A DNA stretch of 64,000 nucleotides from Myxococcus stipitatus. GTDB taxonomy: Bacteria > Myxococcota > Myxococcia > Myxococcales > Myxococcaceae. Shown here piece by piece: positions 12,201 to 27,200 of the stretch. Both the position numbers and the translations under genes were made by a program. The DNA lies in contig NZ_JAKCFI010000005.1 of NCBI RefSeq assembly GCF_021412625.1, positions 62,001-126,000 of the forward strand. Reading direction: 5' to 3'. Position 1 is the stretch's first letter. Every line of letters starts with the position of its first letter. The notes below the pieces were generated by a model. It was not told where the DNA came from. It made no database searches and was given only the letters and a program-made list of their open reading frames with translations.

Positions 12201-15200
12201 ACACCGTCCGGCCCAGCACCTCGTAGGCTCCGCCGACCGGCGCCATCAGCGCCAGCTCGCTGCCGTTCGCGACCGCGACGAAGGCCTGCGAGCCCCCGGC
12301 CGCCACGGCGCTCAGCGACACGCCCCCCGTGGGCGCGAGCGCCACGCGCTCGATGAGCTGGGGCACGCACGTCGACTGGGGCGGCGTCGGACCGCAACCG
12401 GACAGGTCGTACCGCGCCACCTCGCCCACGCCCGCCAGGTACAGCGTGTCGCCGTCCACGGCCATGTCGACCGGATCGCTCACGCCCTGCGCCGTGCCCA
12501 TGACGATCGGGCTGCGCGCATCGCCCACGTCCACCGTGCTCAGCACCTCGTCCCGAGCGACGAAGAGGCGGCGGCCGTGGCGGATGAACACGCCGCCCAC
12601 TGAATCCAACCGCGAGCGCTCGGCCAGGGTGAAGGTGAAGCCGTCATTCAGCGTGAACTGCCGAGGAGGCACGCCAGGCGTCAGCACCTTCAGCGCCACG
12701 CGCCCCGTCACGTCGTCGGGCACCTCCACCTGGAGCGCGCCGGAGTCGTCCAACGTGACGCTCCGCGCGGGAATGCCATTGAAGGAGACCTCCGTCCCCG
12801 GGAAGAGGCCCTCACCCGTGAGCTGCACCACCTTGCGACTGCCGAACGCGGCGTGCGCCGGTGTCACCGCCGTCAACGTGGGCGGCACGAGGTAGCGGTA
12901 GGCCCCCAGCCGCAGGCCGGTCAGACCTCCGGGGTTGACGACCTCCACGGCGGCGGCCCCCGCCTTGCCCGCGGGAACCGTCACGCGCACCCAACGCCCA
13001 TCCGGGCCGACCTGCCCCACGGACGCCTGCTGGCCGCCGATGCGCACCACGCAGCCCTCGAGGAACCCGGAGCCGAGCACCTCGACGACATTGCCCCCCT
13101 CCTCCAGGCCATAGGCCGGCGTCACGCTGGTCACCACGGGACGCTCCTGCGACGCGTCCTGACTGGTCCGGAACCGCACGCGCGCCTCCGTCCCCAGCTT
13201 CGCGCCCCCCAGGTCCGCGAGCGTGGCGCCCGCGCGCAGCTCGTACACCGTGTCCAACGCGAGCGGCGCCAGCGGCGTCAGCACCACCAGTCCCCCCTGC
13301 GTGTCGGCGCGCACCTGCCGCCCCACGGAGACCTGCGCCTCGTCCGACGCGCGCCACAGCGTCACGGCGCCCACCGTGGCCACGTCTGGCAGCGCGGTCA
13401 CCAGCACCTTCGCCACCTCGCCCGGGGCCACCACGTCGCCCTCGGCGGGCTCCGTCCCGCGAATCTCCAGCGTGTCCAGTTCGACGGAGGCCAGCGCTCC
13501 CGCGAGCGGAAGCTGCGCATCGCCTGGGTCGCTCACGGGGAGCTCGACGGGAGTCCCCGCCCCGTCCAGGAACAGCGTCCCCACCAAGAGGTAGCGCCCC
13601 ATGAACGCCAGCGTGCGCGCATCCCCCAGCACGGAGGCGGTGCCGATGCGCTCCGGTAACGTCCCCACGGGGACGCGGAAGCGCTGGACCTTGCCACCCC
13701 CGGCGGCGACATGGGCCACGCCCGCCGCCACCCGCGTCTGCTCGGCCGACACCCACTGGCCTCCGAGCGGGTCCTCCACCAGCAGCGTCCCGGCGGGAGC
13801 GGGGCTGGTCGGGTCCAACAGCTCGTAGATGGCCACCTGCTTCGCGCGTCCCAGCGACAGGAAGGCGCGCGTGCCCTCCGACGTGATGTGGACCGCGGGC
13901 GCGAGCAGGTCCGTCGAGCCACGCTCGGACAGGTCGCCCTTGCGCGCGTCGAGGACATAGAGGCGGGACGGGTTCTTCGCCGCGCTCGACACCAGGAGGT
14001 TCGCCCCCTGGAGCGCCAGCGCGCTCACCCCGCCCTGAATCGCCCGAGCCCCCACGCGACGAGGAGGCCGTGTCTCGTCGGACACGTCGTAGACCTTGAC
14101 GCCCTCGCCATCCCCCACGAACAGCAGCGCGCCTCCCAGGGCGATGTCGGACGCCGTCCCGGAGATGGCCGTGAGCTCGTGAGCGTCCGCGGGCGGAGCC
14201 ACGTCCACCCGGCGCACGCCTCCCGTTCCCGCCGCGACATAGACGATGTCCCCGCGCTTGAGGACCCGACGGCTTCCCCCCAGCCCGGAGAAGGTCAGCG
14301 TCTTGATGGGCGTGATGTGCGTCGGCTCGGAGAGGTTCGCCAGCAACAGGCCGCCATTGGGCGTCTGCCGGTTGGCCGCGAGCAGGTTGCCGTCGGCGCC
14401 ATGGATATCGACGGTCGCGCCCAGGGCCGCGTAGGCCACGCCATTCTCCACCAGCACGTCCCGCACCGGAGGCGTGGCGAGCCTCGCCACGGCGCCCGAG
14501 CCGTAGAGGAACGAGTCCTCGAGCGTGTCGATGTCGGCGCCCACCGTCACCTGCACGTCGACCACGCCCGGCGTATGCGTGGGGGCCACGGCCTCCGCGC
14601 TCTGGGAGCTCAGCACGCGCACGTCGAACGAGTTCGTGCCACCGAACGTCGCCCGCATCCCCGGCGCGAAGCCGCGTCCCTCCAGCTTCACCTTCACCCC
14701 ACCCTGCTGCGGCACGCGGTCCGGCGAGACGCTGACCAGCTTGGGCGCGTCGCGATACACGAAGCCACCCAGCACCCTGGCGACGAGGCCGCTCGGGTCC
14801 CTCACCTCCACCAGGGCCGCGCCCACCAGTCGCTCCGCGTTCTCCAGCGGCGCCGGGGGGATGACCAGGGAGAGGGACTTCCCGTCCGCCGCCACGTCCA
14901 CCAGTGCCTCCTGGCCGCCGACGAACACCTGCGTCCCCTCGCGGAAGTTCTCTCCCGTCAGCACGGCGGAGGTCGACTGGTCGGCCCGTCCGGACGAGGG
15001 CGACAGGCGGGAGATGAGCGGCAGCTCGCCATCCCCCGCGGCGACCTCGAACTCGCCCGCGAACGTCTCCGCCTGTGGGCGGTTGTCGAAGGAGACCAGG
15101 CCGTCCACCTCCACCCGGACCACGTCACCCGCCGCGAAGGGCGTCTGAGGCGTGAAGACGATGGAGGAGCCACGCACCGCGTACTCCACGCCGCGCGTGC

Positions 15201-18200
15201 CAGGGACGTCCTCGTCATGGGTGCCATTCGCATGGTCCACGGAGACACGCATCGTCTGGTCGCCGAGCGACGACTCCTTCACCGGCAGCGTGAAGTCCAC
15301 GCGGACCTGCGAGCCATGCGGCGCCAGGCTTCCATCCGAGGGCCGCATGCCCAGGGGCAGCAGTTCCACGGGAGGCACGGCCTGGAGCGTGTTCGCGCCC
15401 GTCGTCGCGACATAGAGGGTTCCGCCCACCCAGCCCAGCCCTGACAGCGTCGAGCCCAGGTCCGTCGCCTGCAACCGCACCGGGTTCGACTCGTCGGAGA
15501 GGTCGAAGACGTGGAGCGTGTTGCCGGCCGTGACGTAGGCGCGCTTCGCGCGAACCACCACGCGCGAGCGAACCAGGGACGTGAAGCTGGTGAGCGAGGC
15601 GTCCACCGACACACGCCCCCGTGACAACCCCTCGCGAGTGTAGATGGAGAACCAGAGGCCATTGCCCTGGGTCCCGACGACGTCCGAGGTGAGGACGTAG
15701 AAGCGCTCCGGCCCCAGGTCCAGCGCGAGGGCGTCCTCGGTCAGCGACAGGGAGCTCAGCAGGCGCAGCGCCGGGGAGGCCGCGTCGAAGACCTGCACGT
15801 GTCCCTTCGCGAACGTGGTGTCCGTGGTCGTCACGAACGCGCGCGTGCCTTCCAGCCGCACGCCCGTCGCGAGCCCATCCGTCGAGGACCTGCGCACGAC
15901 GAACGGCGTCTCCGGACGCGACACGTCCACCGCCGCCAGCCCGGAGCGGTCGTTCGCCAGCAGCGCGAGCATGCCGTCCACGTCCAGACCATGCACGGGG
16001 TCCTGGGTCTCGAGGGCCCCGAGCCGCAGGGGCCGCTCCTCCAGGCGCACGTCGAAGATCTCCATGCCGGCGAGGCTCGGTGTCGGCACACCGACATAGA
16101 GCCGGTCGCCCACGAGCTTCATGTCGGAGACCTGCTTCGGCGGGAAGCCAGGGAGGCTCATCGTCACGCCCACCGGCAGGTCATAGGAGAACGTGCCCAC
16201 GACCACGCCCTCCTCCCCCGGACGCACCAGACGGATGGGCACCAGCCCCGCGCCAGACGCCTCGGGCGTGGTGAACTCCAGCGAATTCAGGTCGAGGATG
16301 TCGACATCGACGCCAGCCGCATCCCCCACCCGCACCGTCGTGCCCGGCGCCACCGCCGGCGCGGCGAGCGACACGCGCACGCGCGTGTTGCCTTCCACCG
16401 GGCCATGGTTCGGAGACAGAGTCACGCCGTTGCCAGTGAGCGGCGCCAGGGCGAGCAGGCCCGCGGGGAAGAACGTCTCGGGGCCTCCGGCGTCGAACAG
16501 CCGCACGTCGGCCGGCCCCGGGGGCAGCGCGGGCAACGTGAGCCGCAGCTGGCCATTCACGTGGGAGACCCCGGCCTCCAGGCCGCCCACCGTCGCGGCG
16601 TCGACGCCCTCGAGGTCGACGCCCTCGACCGTCACCAGCTGTCCCGCCACCGTCGACACCGTCGACGGCGACAGGCCCGAGATGACCGGCGCGCGCGCTC
16701 CCGCGGCGGCCGTGCGGAACGTGGTTCGCAGCGGAACCAGCAGTGAACCGCCGCGCTGGTCCGTCACGGAGGTGGCCACCTCCAGGGTGTAGAGGCTGTC
16801 AGGCGCCAGCGGCGACTGGGGCACGCCGGTGATGGCGTAGTCGACCTTCGCCGGATCCGCGCTCACGGAGAGCGTCAGCGGGACGCGTCCGGAGGGGCCG
16901 GTCAGGCGCACCGTATCGGCCGTGACGCTCGACTCCGCCACCGGGCGGCTCATGCGGACCACCACCCGAGGGAGCGACGGAGGAACCCGCGCCCCTCGCG
17001 CCGGCGAGTAGTCCGTCACGAGCATGAACGGCATCTCGAGCTCGGTCAGGCGCGTCTGGCCGGCCACCATGAGGCGATCCCCCACGGGGAGCACGTCCAT
17101 GGCCGTCTCGGTGTTGCCACCGCTGAACGGCACCGGGTTCTCGAGGTCGGACACGTCCACGAGCACCACGCCGCCGCCGTTGGCCGCGACGAAGAGCACG
17201 TCCCCCACCAGCCGCAGCCGCTGGGGCTCGCCGGGCGTGTTGGACAGGTCCGCGTCGAACCGGATGCGTCGGATGAGCTTCGGGTCGTCCGGCGTGCGGA
17301 CGTTGACGAACGTGAGCCCGTGCTCGGCCGAGGCGAGGATGGCCACGCCGTCACGCACCACGACGTCCGTGAGGTTGCCTGGCTCGTCCCAGGTCCCCAC
17401 CACCTGCGCGTTCGCGCCGGCCGAGGAGTAGATGAGCAGCCGGCTCGTCGGCTGTCCCGTCTTGTACGACGTGCGCTGACCGCCGCGCGCGCCGCCACTC
17501 TGGGACTGGTAGGGCACGGGCGGAGGCGGTTGCCCGGGCTCGCACTTCACGTACTTCACGCCCTGGTGCTGTCCCGTGACGACGTACAGCCGGCCATCCA
17601 CGACCGTGGCGCCATAGGGTTCGAAGTTCTCGCCCCCGCGCGTGGACACCAGCAGCGGATCGGCGGGATTGCGCGCGTCGACCAGGTAGAGACCGCCGTC
17701 CTTGCCAATCTGCTCCTTGATGGGTTCACACTTGCCCGGCGGCCCCTCGGAGGGAGGGTCCATCAGGCTGTTGGCGAGCACCCACGCGCCCACCGGGGTC
17801 GGGACGACACGCGAGGCGATCAACCCGTCGGAGGACGAGAGCTTCGCGCGACCGAGCACCGCCAGGGACTCCAGCTCACCGTCCGGCTGCTCCTGCATCT
17901 CGCCGCTGCCGTCGATGATGGACAGGCCGCTCAGGCCGTTGGCCACGTAGAGCAGCGCCCCCGCGCTGGCGACATCCAGGGAGTCCGGCATCACCTCGAC
18001 GGACGGAGCGGGCGTGTCACGCGGCAGCCATCCGTTGAGGATGCCCATGAGCACATCGACCTGGCCCTCCTCCGGGATGACCGGCTGCGCGCCAGACGCC
18101 CGGGGACGCCCACGCAGCTGCACGTCCATGGCGGCCATGCGGAAGGACTGGGGAATCGTGCCGCCCCCAGTGATGGGGCCCTGGTACGGCTGCGAGAACT

Positions 18201-21200
18201 TGTTGCCGCTGTTCGCCGCGCCGCCCGACGTGAAGACGTAGAACGGCGACAGCGGGCTGGGGGCGAGCGCGCTCGGACGGACGGCCAGGGCCCGCTCCTC
18301 GCCCAGGTATGGCAGGCCATAGCCCACGGGGCTCGGCGCGATGGAGCGCTCCACCCCATCCGGCGCCACGACCATCACCTGGGCGTCACCGAACGAGCCT
18401 GGCGCCGCCGTCGCCGTCATGCGCGTCAGCGAGTGCACCGTCACGTGGGTCGCGGGGATGCCGCGCACGCGCACCTGGGTCGCTCCGAGTCCATGCGCCC
18501 ATTCGGGCAGGAAGCCCTCGCCCGTCACCTCCACGGTGCTGCCGCCGCGAGGATTGAGGAAGCGCGGCGTCGCCTTCGTCGCCACCAGGGGGAGCGTGTA
18601 GAAGTAGCCACCGGCGCGCCGGGCGATCAGGCCCGTGGAGGTGTTGACGACCACCACGTCCGCCAGCCCCGGCTCTCCCGAGGGCGTGACCACGCGCAGC
18701 CGGGTGGCGGAGCGCGCGGTCACCGTCGCCGGCCTGCCACCGATGAGCACCTCGGACGACTCGTCGAAGTTCCCGCCGAGCACCTCGCTCGAAGCGCCGC
18801 CCGCCACGGGGCCGACACGCGGCTCGATGACGTCGACGCGCGGCGCGACGCCAGCGGCGCTAGCCGTCCGGAAGTCCACCTGCACCGGAGCGATGAGCGC
18901 CTTGCCGTCACGGCTGCGCAGCGCCGTGCTCACGCTCAGCCGCAGCGCCGCGTCGGGAGGCAGGGGGGCGGAGGGACGGAACACCAGGGTGCTGCGCGCG
19001 TCCTGTCCGTCGTCCCCCGCCTCCAGCGCGCCCTGCACCGTGGCGCCATCGGCCGTCAGTTGGAAGGCATTCTGGGCCGACGCGGGCGTCACCGTCGTGG
19101 AGAGCGTCACGGTGAACGCGGACTGGCTCACGGGCACCACGTCCCCTGGCGCCACGCTCACGCTCACCACGGACAGGTCCGTGGCGGGGCCGAAGTCCAG
19201 GCTCCACCCCGTACTGCCCGCGCGCTGCCGCAGGCTCACCAGCCGTCCGCCGGGCGTGAGGACCGCGGCGAACGTGTTGCCGTCGTGCGCGCCCGTCACG
19301 TGATGGAGCACCCGGGGCGACGCCAGGGAGGAGATGTCCACCACGGCCACGCCGGCCTCCCCCGCGGCCACGTAGGCCAGATCGCCCGCGAGGCGGACAT
19401 CCGTCGCGAAGCCCTGCACGTTCACCGTCGCCCACCGCTTCGGCGCGTCCGGATTGCGGAGGTCCACCAGCACCAGTCCCTCGGCGCCAGCGGCCACGGC
19501 CGCGAGCGTGCCCCGCAGGCGCACGCGCTGGACGTTCATCGCCAGCTCGCCTCGGACCTGGAGGGGGCCCTCGACGGACAGCGTCCGCAGCAGACCGTCC
19601 TCCACCACGCCCGTCGCCGAGCGGGTCCCCACGCCGACCACCGCCAGCCCGTCCTGGATGGCCGCGACCTGCGCCCCCGGCTCCGAGGGGAAGTCCCGGA
19701 TGGGGAACGGCGAATGGGAGATGTCGAACGTGTGGAAGCCCTGGCTCCCCGCCGCGGCGAGCAGCCGGTCTCCCCGGGCGTCCACGCTGAACGCGCCGTC
19801 ACCCGGGATGGTGCGCATGGACACCATGCGCGGAGCGGACGGCTTCGAGATGTCGTACTCCACCACCGCGCCGACGGAGACACCGCCGTCCGCGCCATAC
19901 GACTCGACGCCGGCGGCGAAGAGCCTGTCGCCCTCCGTCGGAGGATAGGACACGGACCAGAGGTCGGCTCCCGCGGCATGGCCGATGATGCGGTCGTCCC
20001 GACCATCCTTGTCCTCGTCGACCAGCTTCGCCTGGAACTCGGCGGGGATGGCGGTGCCACCGTCGGCCAGGGGCCCCCGGGTGTACACGCCCGACATGTC
20101 GACGATGTCCAGACCGCTGCTGCCCACCACGTAGGCATAGGCGCCAATCACCACCGCGTCGCGCAGTGCGCCGCCTACAGAGACGGAGGCGCCCGTGGGA
20201 CGATCGAAGATGAAGGCACCCTTCAACATCGCGGTCGCGCCATCCGCGTTCACGACCGTCACGTCGGCCGGCCCCGTGAGGCCATTCGGGGTGGTGACCT
20301 CCAGCCGGTTGACGCCGAGCACGCGCGGACGATCCCCCTCCACGCCATTGAAGCGGACGATGACGGTTCCACTGGGTGAGAAGCCGGTGCCCTCGATGAG
20401 GACGCGCGTGCCGCCCGCCGTGGGGCCCCGCTTCGGGGTGATCTGGGTGAGCGTCAGCGGCGCCGTGTAGAGGAACGCGCCGGGTCTCAGGGCGACGCTG
20501 CCCGACGGGTTGATGACCTCGAGCGTGGCCGCGCCCTCCTGGCCTCCCGGCGTCGTCACCGTCAGACCGGTGCCGTCCTCGGACACGGTGACGCTGGGGG
20601 CCTTGAGGCCGTTGAAGCGGACCTCGGCGTTGGCCTCGAAGCCACTCCCCTCGATGTGGACCACCGTGCCGCCCTGGATGGGGCCCTGGCGGGGCTCCAG
20701 CGCCGACACGACCACGGGCGAGGGGTTGCGAGTAGACGCGGTGCGGAACTCCAACGTGTACGTCCCCGGCATCTGGGGTCCGAGGACGCCCTCCGAGGGG
20801 CTCACGCCTCGCACGCCGGTGACGGTCAGGCGGTAACGGGTGCTGAGCGACAGCTCGAGGGCCGGAGTGACGGTCAGCTCGGTGCCCACCGCGACAGCCG
20901 TCACGTCCCGCTCCGTGTTGGACGCGGAGCCCGTGAGCTCGAACAGGTGCACGGAGGCCGTCTCCGTGAGCTCCACCGGCATGTTGAAGGTCAACCTCGG
21001 GACCGAGGTGGGCCTGGCGGCCTCGTCACCGGCCGAGGGGGTGCTGGCCACGACCACGGGGAACGGCAGCTCCACGACCGCGAGCCCGTCCAGGGCCCGC
21101 CCCTGGTGGGTCTCGGAGATGCTCGCGACGGCGACATCCCCCTCGATGTCCACGTCGGACAGACGGGTCCCGGGGAACAGGTCGATGGCGTCGATGCCCT

Positions 21201-24200
21201 GGGGCGCCGAGAGGGACGAAGCCTCCACGAGCTGCAACGCGGCGGGGCCCCCCGAGTCGCCGATGGGCGACTGGATGGTCGCCGCGACATGCTGCGTGGT
21301 GGCCGCGCCGACGAACAGACCGCCCGAGAGCAGCGAAGGCACCACGGCCTGCACATACGGACGGGACGTGGGGACGAGCGACAGCGTGCGCAGGGTCCGG
21401 GACGCGGACAGGGCCTGCGAGCCGCGGATGGCCACGCTGCCCAGGGACTCGGGCACCTCGCCCACGGAGGCGAGCCCCGGCGTGGTGAGGTCCACCAGGA
21501 GCGTGCTGGTCGCGGTGCCACGGCGCGCCTGGAGCAAGGCATACCGGCCGGCGACGGCCACACGCTCGACGTTGACGGCGGCGTTCGAGCCCGACATCAG
21601 GAAGTTCTTCTGCGTGGCGATGAGCACGGGGCGATCCGGATTGGCGAGCGAGAACACCGCCAAGCCCGCCTCGCCCGAGGCCACCAACGCCAGGTCACCC
21701 GTCAGCGCGATGGCGCGCGCGGTCCCGAGGAACGGCACGGCGTCCACGCTCTTGGGCGCCGTGGGCGTCGACAGGTCGAACACGAGCAGCGACGGAGCGC
21801 CCTCCCCCGCCACGTCGATGTACGGGAGGTTCGGCGCGTTGGCCACCACGTAGCCACGCGAGCCGCGCACGGCGAGGTCCACGGGCTCATAGGGAGGCAG
21901 GATGGAGATGCCGCCCATCACGGACGCGTTCTCCGGCGACGACACGTCCACCGCGCCCAGGCCACCGGGCATGCTCCGCGCGATGAGCTCCGTGGGCGTC
22001 TTCGCGTCGCGGTACACCTGCGAGGAGGACAACACCCACGCCCGTTGCTCCCGCAGCGTCACCGCGAGCGGGACGCCGCGAGACAGGCGGTGGTCGGGCT
22101 GCTCGGCTCCGTCGATGATCGGGTCGTAGCGGCCGATGATCGAGGACACGACGAGCTTGCTGTAGAGGAAGGCGCCAGCGGCGAACGCGCGCTGCCCGTC
22201 CGGATTCACCACCGCGACGTCCGCGGGACCGAAGGCCCCTTCGGGCGTGACGGCCTCCAGGCGGCCCGGCGCCAGGACACGCACCTCCGTGGCGGGGATG
22301 CCGTTGAACGTCACCGTGGCGCCGCGCTGGAAGCCGCCACCGGAGATCTCCACGTGCGTTCCGCCCTCCACGGAGCCCGAGGCCGGCATCACCAGCGAGA
22401 CCTGGAGCACGGGCAGGTAGACATAACCGCCGATGAGCGAGCCCTCGCCGCCGTCCGGATTCACCACGGTGACAACGGCGGGCCCCTGCTCCTGCGCGGG
22501 CACGGTGACGGTCAGGCGCGTGCCCCCCTCGGCCACTTCGACCCGGCTGCCCTCGCGTCCCGCGAAGAAGACCTGGGCGCCCGGGACGAAGTGAGCGCCC
22601 GTCACTGTCACCCGGTTCCCACCCTCGACCGGTCCCCCACTCGGTGAGACGTCGGCCACCACCGGCGCGGCCGTGCTCGTCGAGCGCGTGGTGAACCGGG
22701 CGAGGAAGGACTCCTCCAGGGGGAGGCCATCGCCGTTCACCACCGCCTTCGCGACGGTGACGAAGTACGGCGTGGAGACCGCGAGCGGCGCGGAGGGCGT
22801 CAGGGTGACCTTGCGTCCCTCGGCCACGACGGTCGCTGGGACGGGATGCCCGAGAATCGGGTCGACCGCGCGCAGCATCACCGTCTGCGGAGTCACGGTG
22901 TCCGGTCTGGGCGGGGACGAGAACTCCAGCGTCACGGCGGCGCCCACGGGCACCTGCGCGTCCCCGTCCACGGGCGACATGCCCGTGACGACGAACCGGG
23001 GGAGGCTGAAGACGGCGCCGCCCCCATTGGCGAACTGCGCCACGGGCGCGCCCGCCGCGATGGCCACGTTCCCCGCGCCCGGCAGGTTCGCTCGGACGAA
23101 GGTGGTTCCCCGGTCTTCCGTGTCGAGCACGGAGGCGGACAGCAGGCCCTTCACGAAGACGTTCTTCGCGTCGTGGAGGGACGCCACGGCGACCGCCAGG
23201 TTGCCGCTGACGGCGATATCCGACAGGCCAGTGGCCAGCAGATCCGCGCGCGCGGACTTGTGCGGCAGCAGAGAACGGATCAACGGCTCGGCGGGGTTGG
23301 ACACGTCCACCACGGCCAGCGTGGCATTGGAGTCACGGCAGGCCACGTAGGCGCGCGTGCCCTGCGCCACCACGCGAACGGCCTCGCCCGGCAGCGCCAC
23401 GAAGCCACGACGACCGAGGCCCGGATCCCTCAGGTCGTGGATCTGCAAACCCGCGCTCCCCGCCGCCACGAGCAGCAGGTCCCCATGGACGGCCACGTCG
23501 AGCGCCTCCCCCAGGGGAATGAGGGTGTCGAGCCGCATGGGCGCGAATTCATCGGGCGGGCCCAGGTCCACCACGGCCACGCCATCCGAGCCGTTGGCGA
23601 CGAAGGCCAGCCGACCCGCGGACGCGACGCCATGGACGGCTTCGCCGGGCAGGTCCACGGACCCCAGGTTCTGGAGGAAAGGCGCGCCGGACAGGTTCAA
23701 CACGGACAGCTGGGGCGGCACGGCGGTACCGTTCTGCGGCGTGTAGCGACTGGTCGCGACGAGCGCGAGGTTGCCATGGAAGGCGGCGGCCCGTGGAGGC
23801 CCCTCGACCTCGACCGCGCCCAGGTAGGTCGACGTTCCCTGCTCCACGCGGGTGAGCGCCACGCCGTGCGGCTTGGAGAGCGTGGTGGTGCCCGTCACGC
23901 CCGTGAGGATGCGACGTTCGGCGTCGCCGCCCCGCATCAGCGTGTGCGTGGCGGAGCCAGGAAACGGGTCGAACGTGTGCACGGGCGCCATGCCGATCTC
24001 CACCTCGGTGAGCGCCGACGAGCCCTCGTTCTCGCTCGGGTCCTTCGCCACCGCGCGAACCTGACGCTTCTGGCCGGCGGAGCCCGAGGGGATGAGCCAC
24101 TGTCTCCGATAGAGCGAGCGCCCGGAGGGGCCCGTCTCGGGCACCGACGAGCTTCCCGCGCTCTCGCCGTCGACGAAGAACGTCACGCTGGCGATGGTCG

Positions 24201-27200
24201 CGTTGTCCTCGGCGGAGGCGGACAGCTGCAGCTGGGTGGACTCCGTCACCACGTCGAAGGCGGGCGGGTCGACCAGCTCCACCTCGGGGGCCACGGTGTC
24301 ACGCACGGTGCCCAGGAGTACCTCGGCGGACCGGGTCTCCTGGTCGGCCGAGTCCACGGCGACAGCGGACAGGCGCAGGCTGCGGTTGCCGCTCCCCACA
24401 TCAGGCTGGAAGCTGGCGGTGAAATGCGTGGGCTTTCCAGCGATGCCCGCTGGCGCGTTGGACGTGGCCACCAGACGCCCATCCACGAAGAAGTGGACGG
24501 CCTTGACGCGGCCTTCCACGTCGCGAGCGTCCGCCTCGACCTTCACGGGCGTGCTCTCGAAGATGGCGCTTCCGTTCTGCGGCTTGACGATGGCGACGGT
24601 GGGAGGCTGATCTCGCGCGACCGTGGCGGACACCGGGTCGCTCCAGTCCTCCTGTCCGGACAGGTCCACCACGCGCGCGCGGAACACGAGCGTCTGCTCG
24701 GCGTCCTCCACCTCTGGGATGAAGACGAGCTCGAACGGGAGCTGGTTGCGCCGTCCCACCTCGATCTCCTCGCCCCCGGGCCGGGTGACGAAGAAGCCCA
24801 CGCTGGCCACGCCCTCCAGGTCGTCCGTCGCCTTCGCGGACAGCACGGACGGGCGCCCCACGACGAGGCCCGACACCGGGTTCATCAGGGCGATGGGGGG
24901 CATGTCCTCCTTCACGCCGACCTCCACGGAGGCCGTGGAATGGTTGCCGGACGTGTCGGTGACCTTCGCCGCGAGGGTCAGCGTCGTCTCGGCGAGCGAC
25001 GCCGGGACGCGGTACGTGAAGGCGAACGGCGGGGCCGGCATGGTGACGTAGGGCGCGCCGTTGATGGAGAACTCCATCCGCACGACGGCCACGTTGTCGT
25101 CCGCGTCCGCCTCGACGCGCAGCACCTGACCGGCGACGATCTCCGACCCATCCGCGGGCGAGCGGAAGCTGACGGTGGGGGCGGTCGTGTCGGCGATGAC
25201 CTGCACCTCTCGCGCAGGGGCGATCGTCTCCTTGCCGGTGGTGTCCCGGGCCCGGGCGCGCAAGGTGAGCGTGCGGCCCGACGAGCCAGGGGGCAGCGGG
25301 ACCCGGAAGCGGTATGGCGCCGTCGTGCCCACGTAGGTCAGGGTTCCGCCGAGGCCCCCTTCCACGGTCGCCTCGACGGAGGTGACGCCCACGTCGTCGT
25401 TCGCGGCGACCACGAAGGCGAAGTCCCGGCCCTCGGTGAGCTTCTGCTCTCCCTGGGGTTCGGCGATGGCCACGGTGGGCGGATGGTCGGCGCGCACGGG
25501 CAACCGGACCACCTGGCTCCGCGCCTCGTGGAGGAACGAGTCCACCGCGAAGGCCTGAAGCTCCAGCGCCTCGGCGCCTTCGGGCACGGTGGCGAGGAAC
25601 ACGAACGGGGGCGCCCGGAGGATGACGTCGAGGAAGGTCCCGTTGACCTTCAGGCGGACGCTGGTGACGGCGACGTCGTCATCCACCGCGACGGTGACGG
25701 GGACCTGGGTGTGCTCCACCACGGGGCTGCCGTCCGTCGGGGAGATGAGGGACACGGCCGGGGCCTGGTCCCTCACGATGTCCACCAGCTGGATGGCCTG
25801 CTCGCTGACGTTGCCAGCCGAGTCCGTGACCCGGGCGGCGATGATGTAGGGGGCGGAGTCGCCCGCGCCCAGCTCGGAGAGCTTCGGCGCGGTGAAGTCG
25901 GCCGTCACGACCGGGCTGGCCACCGTGTAGCCGCCGCCGAGGATGGCGTTCTCCGGATCGAACCCGCCGGCGCGACGGATGACCTGGAGCCTGTCCAGGG
26001 TGGGCCCTGCGAGGATCGTCACCTCGCGGACGAAGACGTCGTCGGTGCCCATGGCCTCGACGCGGACGACGCTGCCTTCCACCAGGTCCTTGCCGAGCGA
26101 CGGACGCAGGATGAGCGCCTCGGGCGCGGTGCTGTCCTTGACGATGCGGACCGAGTGCTCGACGACGGAGCTGTGGCCTTCCAGGTCCGTGGCCACCGCG
26201 CGGAGGACGAGCCCCGCCTCCGGACGCGAGGGGTCCAGCGCGACGAAGCCAGGAGGCAGCATGACGCGGCCCCGGAACTCCTTGAGCAGGCGGACGTCGT
26301 TGAAGGGCTCCTTGAGTCCCTCGGCCGCGGCGCGCAGCTCGGGAGCGAGCGCGATGGGGATCCCGGTCTCGGACTCCGGGTCGAGGGGATAGGTCTCGAT
26401 GGGCCGTGCCTCGCGGGCGGGGACCGTCAGCGCGAGCTGACCGTTGATGAAGTACTGGACACGGGCGACGTTGGTGTCGTCGCCAGCCACGGAGGACAGG
26501 ACGAGCGCGATGCTCCCCTCGGTGAGGGTCGCCCCGGGAGGCGGCGTCGCGATGCCGATGGCCGGTGCGCTCGGCAGACGGCCCTCCACGAGCACGCGGG
26601 TGCTGCTGACGGCGCCCTTGCGGTCGGTGGCCTTCACCTCGAGCACGGTGGGTGCGCCGTTGGCGCCGACCGGCGGCTTGAACGTCGCGGTCCGCGAGAA
26701 CTTCGGCTGTCCCACGGGCAGGTCGACGGCGAAGAGCTCGGCCCCGTTGTAGTGCGCCTCGACGCGGGCCAGGCCGACGTCATCCTCCGCGCTGACGAGG
26801 ACGTCGTGCGAGACGTCCTGGAGCAGGCGCACATAGCCCGTGCGCAGCTCCGCCTCGGACACCTGTTGCTTGCTGCCCGCGGTGTCCTGCGGGAGCTGAT
26901 ACTCCAAGCGAGACAGCCCCACCGTCGGCGCCACGTCCTCGCGGATGTCGAGGAACACCGTCGCGGACGCGGACGCATTGCCCGAGCGGTCCTCGGCCAG
27001 GGCCGTGAGCTGGAGCGGCGTGCCGCCAGTCGCCTCGGGGATGCTCAGCGGGAAGGACACGGTGCCCAGGCGGATGCCTTCACGCACGCCGCGGCTGACA
27101 CCATCGACGAGCAGCTCGATGCGACGGACATCGACCTCGTCCTGGGCCTTGATGTCCACGCTGAACGTCGTCTGCTTCACGCGCGAGGTGCCGCTGAGCG

